Assembly (NCBI GenBank): GCA_964629885.1
Contig: CAZVRJ010000011.1
Span: 1 to 64,000 of the forward strand
From: CAYWCV01 sp964629885
GTDB lineage: Bacteria; Bacteroidota; Rhodothermia; Balneolales; CAYWCV01
DNA length: 64,000 nt
Direction of reading: 5' to 3'
In this document: positions 60,473-64,000 of the stretch, one piece after another
How positions within the stretch are numbered: position 1 is the first letter of the stretch
How the letters are laid out: each line of letters opens with the position of its first letter
Notes under the pieces: model-generated
Databases searched by the model: none
The model's input: the letters and a program-made list of their open reading frames with translations, nothing else
Told to the model about the DNA's origin: nothing
Program-made: the position numbers and the translations under genes

Positions 60473-61696
60473 ATGAAAACAATGCCTGTACTTGCATTGA
60501 GCTGGAAAAATGTCTGGCGTAATCCGCTCCGGAGCAGCGTGGTCATCATTTCGGTGGTCCTGGGTGTTTGGGCAGCCCTTTTTACCGCCGCATTCATGAA
60601 TGGGATGATCGTTCAATACATGGATGTGCAGCTCGCCAACATCACATCCCATATCCAGATTCATACGGATGCCTATGAGGAGGAGCGGATTCCGGCGGCC
60701 TTCATACTGAATGTGGATGATGTGATGACCACCGTTCGCAGCGACCCTGGGGTGAAGCATGCCGTTGGCAGAACAGTTGTTGATGCGCTTATCTCGTCGA
60801 GTGCAGGTAGTTTTGGAGTCACGGCCAAAGGCATCGATTTCGAAAATGAGCCAAATGTAACCAACCTCCACAAGTACATGCGCGAGGGCGAGTATTTAGG
60901 TAATGCCGGACGAAACTCAATCATAATCGGAACGAAGCTTGCCAAGCGTCTGCAAGTTCAGATGAACTCTCGCATCGTGCTCAACGTGCAGGATGTCGAC
61001 GGCATGCTTACGGCGGGAGCGTTTCGGGTGTCGGGCATCTTCCACAGCCCGGATGCTCGTGTGAACGAGAACATGGTGTTTCTGAGGCAAGGCGATCTGG
61101 CCAACCTGATTTTGGAACCCGAGGCCATTCATGAAATCGCCATTATCGTAGATGATTACAAACAGGCCGACCGCTACGCCGCCCGGCTCGATTCGGTGCT
61201 AAATATGTCGGTCAAAAGCTGGGGCGACATCTCGCCGGCTCTCAGGTATACCGACAGTGTTACCGACATCACACTGTATGTCTTCATGATCATCATCGTG
61301 ATTGCGTTGATGTTCGGCATCGTGAACACCATGCTGATGGCCGTGCTTGAGCGAACACCCGAGCTTGGGATGCTCATGGCCGTCGGTCTAAGCCGCGGCA
61401 AGGCGTTTCAGATGATCATGTACGAAACCATCATGTTGACCCTGGTCGGTGCACCGTTCGGGATTGCACTCAGCGCATTGACGGTGTATTACACGGGCAT
61501 CAACGGCATCGATCTAAGTGCATTTGCCCAAGGCTTTGAGATGTACGGCATGAGCTATCTGATTTATCCGATTCTAAATGTTGAACAGTACGTCAGCAAT
61601 GCGCTCATAATTGCCTTGGCTGCGGTTTTTGCTGCCATATTGCCGTCTTGGAAGGCCCTGAGGTTGAATCCCGTCGAAGCCATTCGGAAACATTAG
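60473..61696 (+). CDS. FtsX/LolE-type ABC transporter permease, second
   Basis: The 407-residue protein has the same topology as its neighbour: WKNVWRNPLRSSVVI at the start, a periplasmic domain, LERTPELGMLMAVGLSRGKA and the end LNPVEAIRKH. The two differ enough to suggest a heterodimer, as LolC with LolE. Together with the ATPase at 61714 they form a complete type VII ABC transporter. Confidence 0.92.
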   Translation: MKTMPVLALSWKNVWRNPLRSSVVIISVVLGVWAALFTAAFMNGMIVQYMDVQLANITSHIQIHTDAYEEERIPAAFILNVDDVMTTVRSDPGVKHAVGRTVVDALISSSAGSFGVTAKGIDFENEPNVTNLHKYMREGEYLGNAGRNSIIIGTKLAKRLQVQMNSRIVLNVQDVDGMLTAGAFRVSGIFHSPDARVNENMVFLRQGDLANLILEPEAIHEIAIIVDDYKQADRYAARLDSVLNMSVKSWGDISPALRYTDSVTDITLYVFMIIIVIALMFGIVNTMLMAVLERTPELGMLMAVGLSRGKAFQMIMYETIMLTLVGAPFGIALSALTVYYTGINGIDLSAFAQGFEMYGMSYLIYPILNVEQYVSNALIIALAAVFAAILPSWKALRLNPVEAIRKH

Positions 61697-61713
61697 TACC
61701 TAACTGCACCAAA

Positions 61714-62406
61714 ATGTCTGTAATTGAAATACGCGACCTCACTAAAGTGTACAACTCCGACAAGGTGCCAGTCCAAGCCTTGAACGGGATCTCCCTGAAC
61801 ATTGATCAGGGTGAATTCACCACAATAGTGGGACCCTCGGGCTCAGGTAAAACCACCTTGCTGAATATTTTGGGGGGATTAGACGAGCCCACGAGTGGGT
61901 CGGTGTTCATCAATGGGACCAACCTTTGGGATATGAACCATTCCCAGCTTTCCAAGTTTCGATTGCACCACATCGGCTTTGTGTTTCAGGCGTATAATCT
62001 GATTCCAGTGCTTACGGCCAAGGAGAACATCGCATTTATACTGCAGATTCAGGGACACTCAACCCGGGAATGCAATGACAAGGCCATGGCTATGCTTGAG
62101 GCGGTGGGTATTCCCGAGCAGGCCGATAAGCGTCCGTCCGAAATGTCGGGCGGTCAGCAGCAACGGGTGGCCGTGGCGCGGGCGTTGGCATCGAAGCCTG
62201 ATTTCGTGCTTGCCGACGAACCCACCGCTAACTTGGATTCAAAGTCGGCCACCAACCTGCTCGAAATCATGGAGAAACTGAACCACCAGGAGGGCATCAC
62301 CTTCATCTTCTCGACCCACGACCAGCGGGTGGTTGAGCGTGCTCATCGCATTATCACCATGGTCGACGGATTGGTTGCAACCGATGTCAATCAGCCGCAT
62401 GCATGA
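61714..62406 (+). CDS. LolD/MacB-type ABC transporter ATPase
   Basis: The 230-residue ATPase has Walker A GPSGSGKT at 40-47, signature MSGGQQQRVAVARAL, Walker B FVLADEPT and a switch histidine in FSTHDQRV. It has the LolD/MacB-subgroup length. The start at 61714 (MSVIEIRDLTKVYNS) is chosen over an upstream ATG inside the permease gene. Its stop overlaps the barrel gene start by four bases (ATGA). It powers the two permeases before it. Confidence 0.94.
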   Translation: MSVIEIRDLTKVYNSDKVPVQALNGISLNIDQGEFTTIVGPSGSGKTTLLNILGGLDEPTSGSVFINGTNLWDMNHSQLSKFRLHHIGFVFQAYNLIPVLTAKENIAFILQIQGHSTRECNDKAMAMLEAVGIPEQADKRPSEMSGGQQQRVAVARALASKPDFVLADEPTANLDSKSATNLLEIMEKLNHQEGITFIFSTHDQRVVERAHRIITMVDGLVATDVNQPHA

Positions 62407-63539
62407 AAATCGGTCGCCTCATAACGTTAGTAGCCATTCTTGTCTCGCTGTGCACGCCCGCACGTTTGCCCGCACAGTCTCCGTTTCAGTATAAGGGGTA
62501 CGTCAAAGAACTAGGTGCGTTCTCGTTGAGCAACGACTTGGCTACAGTGAGGTTCGACAACATCGTACATCACCGACCCGAAACTAGCTGGCAGATGGGA
62601 GGTGGTTTCAGCATGCGGGCCGACGTCCGAAATCGCTGGATATCGGGATACACCGCCCGCAACATGCCCGAGTACGGATCGCTGATAAGCACAGATCCCG
62701 GTGCCGTTGATTTAAGCCACAATTGGGTTGACCGACGAGGGCATATCGTAAATTCATCGATCGATCGTCTGCACGGCTCATGGGAGGGCGATGCGTGGGA
62801 GGTTCATGTGGGCAGGCAGCGACTCAACTGGGGTAAGTCGATGGTCTGGAACCCGAACGACCTGTTCAACACGTACGCGTGGCTCGATTTCGACTACGAG
62901 GAGCGTCCAGGTACCGATGCCGTGCGCATCCAACACAACTGGGGATTCGCATCGAGCGCTGAACTCGGATACAAGATCACTCGCGATTTCGACGAGTCTG
63001 TGATCGCGGGCATGTGGCGCGGCAACGTGGGCACGTACGATCTTCAGGGTATAGCTGGGTATTATGCCGGCGACTGGATTCTGGGAGGAGGATGGTCGGG
63101 CTACATCGAGTCGTCGGGGTTCAGAGGCGAGGCCAGCTTGTTCCTGCCCGATGGAACGCTTACGGCCTCGGCAGGCGGCGACCATATGTTGGCGAGCGGG
63201 GTTTATGTGTCCGGTGAGCTATTGTACAATGGGGGATATTCGGATGAACCGGGTAGCGAAGCAGGCCTGTTTCAGCCACCACGAGCCGATAATTTGTTCA
63301 TTGCGAAAACGGGATATTTCGTGAATGTGTCGGCAAGTCCCCATCCCTTAGTTTCGGCCGGCGTGGGTCTGATGGGCAGCCTCACCCGCTCGGTTCATAT
63401 CCTTATACCGCAGGTCAGCTATTCTGTAGCCGAAAATCTCGATTTCCTCGTCTTGGCACAATTGCTCAGGGGCAACTCCCTTAAAGGACTCACCGACACA
63501 CCGAATGGGGTGTACGTGCGACTTAAATGGTCGTATTGA
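62403..63539 (+). CDS. Predicted outer-membrane beta-barrel protein of the Lol-like operon
   Basis: The 378-residue precursor has a signal peptide (cleavage near LPAQSP) and then amphipathic strands ending in an aromatic residue (VRLKWSY). Motifs include GRQRLNWGKSMVWNPNDLFN, which resembles the DUF1302-type barrels found beside LolA-like proteins and RND lipid transporters. I cannot name a firm family. Translational coupling to the ATPase makes it part of the same system, perhaps the outer-membrane acceptor or surface channel. Confidence 0.78.
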   Translation: MKIGRLITLVAILVSLCTPARLPAQSPFQYKGYVKELGAFSLSNDLATVRFDNIVHHRPETSWQMGGGFSMRADVRNRWISGYTARNMPEYGSLISTDPGAVDLSHNWVDRRGHIVNSSIDRLHGSWEGDAWEVHVGRQRLNWGKSMVWNPNDLFNTYAWLDFDYEERPGTDAVRIQHNWGFASSAELGYKITRDFDESVIAGMWRGNVGTYDLQGIAGYYAGDWILGGGWSGYIESSGFRGEASLFLPDGTLTASAGGDHMLASGVYVSGELLYNGGYSDEPGSEAGLFQPPRADNLFIAKTGYFVNVSASPHPLVSAGVGLMGSLTRSVHILIPQVSYSVAENLDFLVLAQLLRGNSLKGLTDTPNGVYVRLKWSY

Positions 63540-63540
63540 G

Positions 63541-64000
63541 TTACTCGTTTACGATAATTGGTGTTCTGAAACGTACGGTGGAGCCGTATTCGTCGAGACC
63601 CTCCACACCCAAGATCCATCGGCCAGTGCGGTCGCCGGTCCAGAATCGAATCCGCATGATACCCTGGTCGTTAGCAGCCTTGGCAGGTGCCCAGTAGAGT
63701 GTGCTGCGTAAATCGGGTTTCCGATTCAGGTCTGATGCTATACCGTAATCGGGCGAATAAAACTCGCGTGGATGCGAGAATCCACTTACCGATATGTTCG
63801 AGAGATTGCTTTTTTCCACTTCACGACCACTACGGGTTACGATGCTCACCACACCACCTGAAGCCCTGCTTCCATACATGGCTGCGTTGGGTCCACGCAG
63901 AATCTCGATCACCTCGACATCGGATGCATTCAAGAGACCAGCGTCGCGACGCCACTCGGCCTCCATGCCATCGATCAACAGCATTGGGATGCACCCTTGG
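63541..64000 (-). CDS. C-terminal TonB-plug domain of a larger protein (partial)
   Basis: The frame is open to the window edge, so the N-terminus is missing. The visible 153 residues hold the end of a TonB plug domain (VEVIEILRGPNAAMYGSRAS and GVVSIVTRSG). About 75 further residues with PDLRSTLYWAPA and a final strand region lead to the stop; no barrel follows. Bacteroidota have proteins with N-terminal alpha-macroglobulin-like or carboxypeptidase-regulatory repeats that end exactly this way, and this is likely one. It converges on the barrel gene with one base between stops. Confidence 0.82.
   Translation of the reverse strand, partial: QGCIPMLLIDGMEAEWRRDAGLLNASDVEVIEILRGPNAAMYGSRASGGVVSIVTRSGREVEKSNLSNISVSGFSHPREFYSPDYGIASDLNRKPDLRSTLYWAPAKAANDQGIMRIRFWTGDRTGRWILGVEGLDEYGSTVRFRTPIIVNE

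Overview
The window is a gene-dense, mid-GC chromosomal segment of a Gram-negative bacterium. It is most likely from the Bacteroidota/Chlorobiota (FCB) group, for example an Ignavibacteria- or Kapabacteria-like lineage. Pointers are MutS2 with a Smr domain, a CarB lacking the C-terminal allosteric domain, a TonB-dependent receptor with a carboxypeptidase-regulatory-like N-terminus, a DUF3347 lipoprotein, a DUF4953/5117-type zinc metalloprotease, a terminal TonB-plug protein and the split PntAA/PntAB/PntB transhydrogenase. The genus cannot be fixed from sequence alone. I saw no rRNA, tRNA, insertion sequence, prophage or CRISPR array.

Layout. 1-5.8 kb: end of a POT peptide transporter, mnmE, a small outer-membrane barrel, a histidine-bearing membrane protein, a short-chain dehydrogenase, OsmC and an exported pyrophosphatase. 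5.8-13.3 kb: a TonB-dependent receptor, an MscS channel, mutS2, two divergent small DNA-binding proteins and a 52-residue DUF5989 protein. 13.4-18.4 kb: carA (broken by an in-frame TAA at its domain linker), carB and tonB with a structured leader. 18.5-25.7 kb: a DUF3347 lipoprotein, crtZ, a tricorn-type protease overlapping a PLP dehydratase, and gamma-glutamyltransferase. 25.7-30.9 kb: a SulP transporter facing an operon of a DASS anion symporter, a response regulator and a cyclic-nucleotide-domain histidine kinase. 31-38.5 kb: ddl, an orphan solute-binding lipoprotein coupled to nadK, mdh and a large hybrid kinase. 38.5-45.3 kb: RDD protein, NYN/cold-shock protein, prephenate dehydratase, fasciclin lipoprotein, universal stress protein and zinc metalloprotease. 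45.5-53 kb: a small unknown protein, rimO, the pnt operon, trxB and a Na/Pi cotransporter. 53-58.2 kb: DEAD-box helicase, CPBP protease, SRAP protein, secG and a second dehydrogenase. 58.4-63.5 kb: a compact five-gene operon of LolA-like protein, two FtsX-type permeases, an ATPase and an outer-membrane barrel. The window ends in the C-terminus of a TonB-plug protein.

The genes suggest a heterotroph using peptides and amino acids (POT transporter, tricorn protease, dehydratase, gamma-glutamyltransferase, secreted metalloprotease) with TonB-energised outer-membrane uptake.

The most unusual signals are these. (1) Intergenic gaps carry short tandem repeats in strict 7-, 6- or 9-bp phase, the same words recurring at distant loci and running into gene ends. 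(2) The mnmE start codon and ribosome-binding site lie inside a duplicated intergenic repeat. (3) carA is split exactly between its two domains. (4) The Lol-like operon at 58.4-63.5 kb pairs a LolA-type protein and an ABC exporter with a beta-barrel, a candidate inner-to-outer-membrane transfer system.
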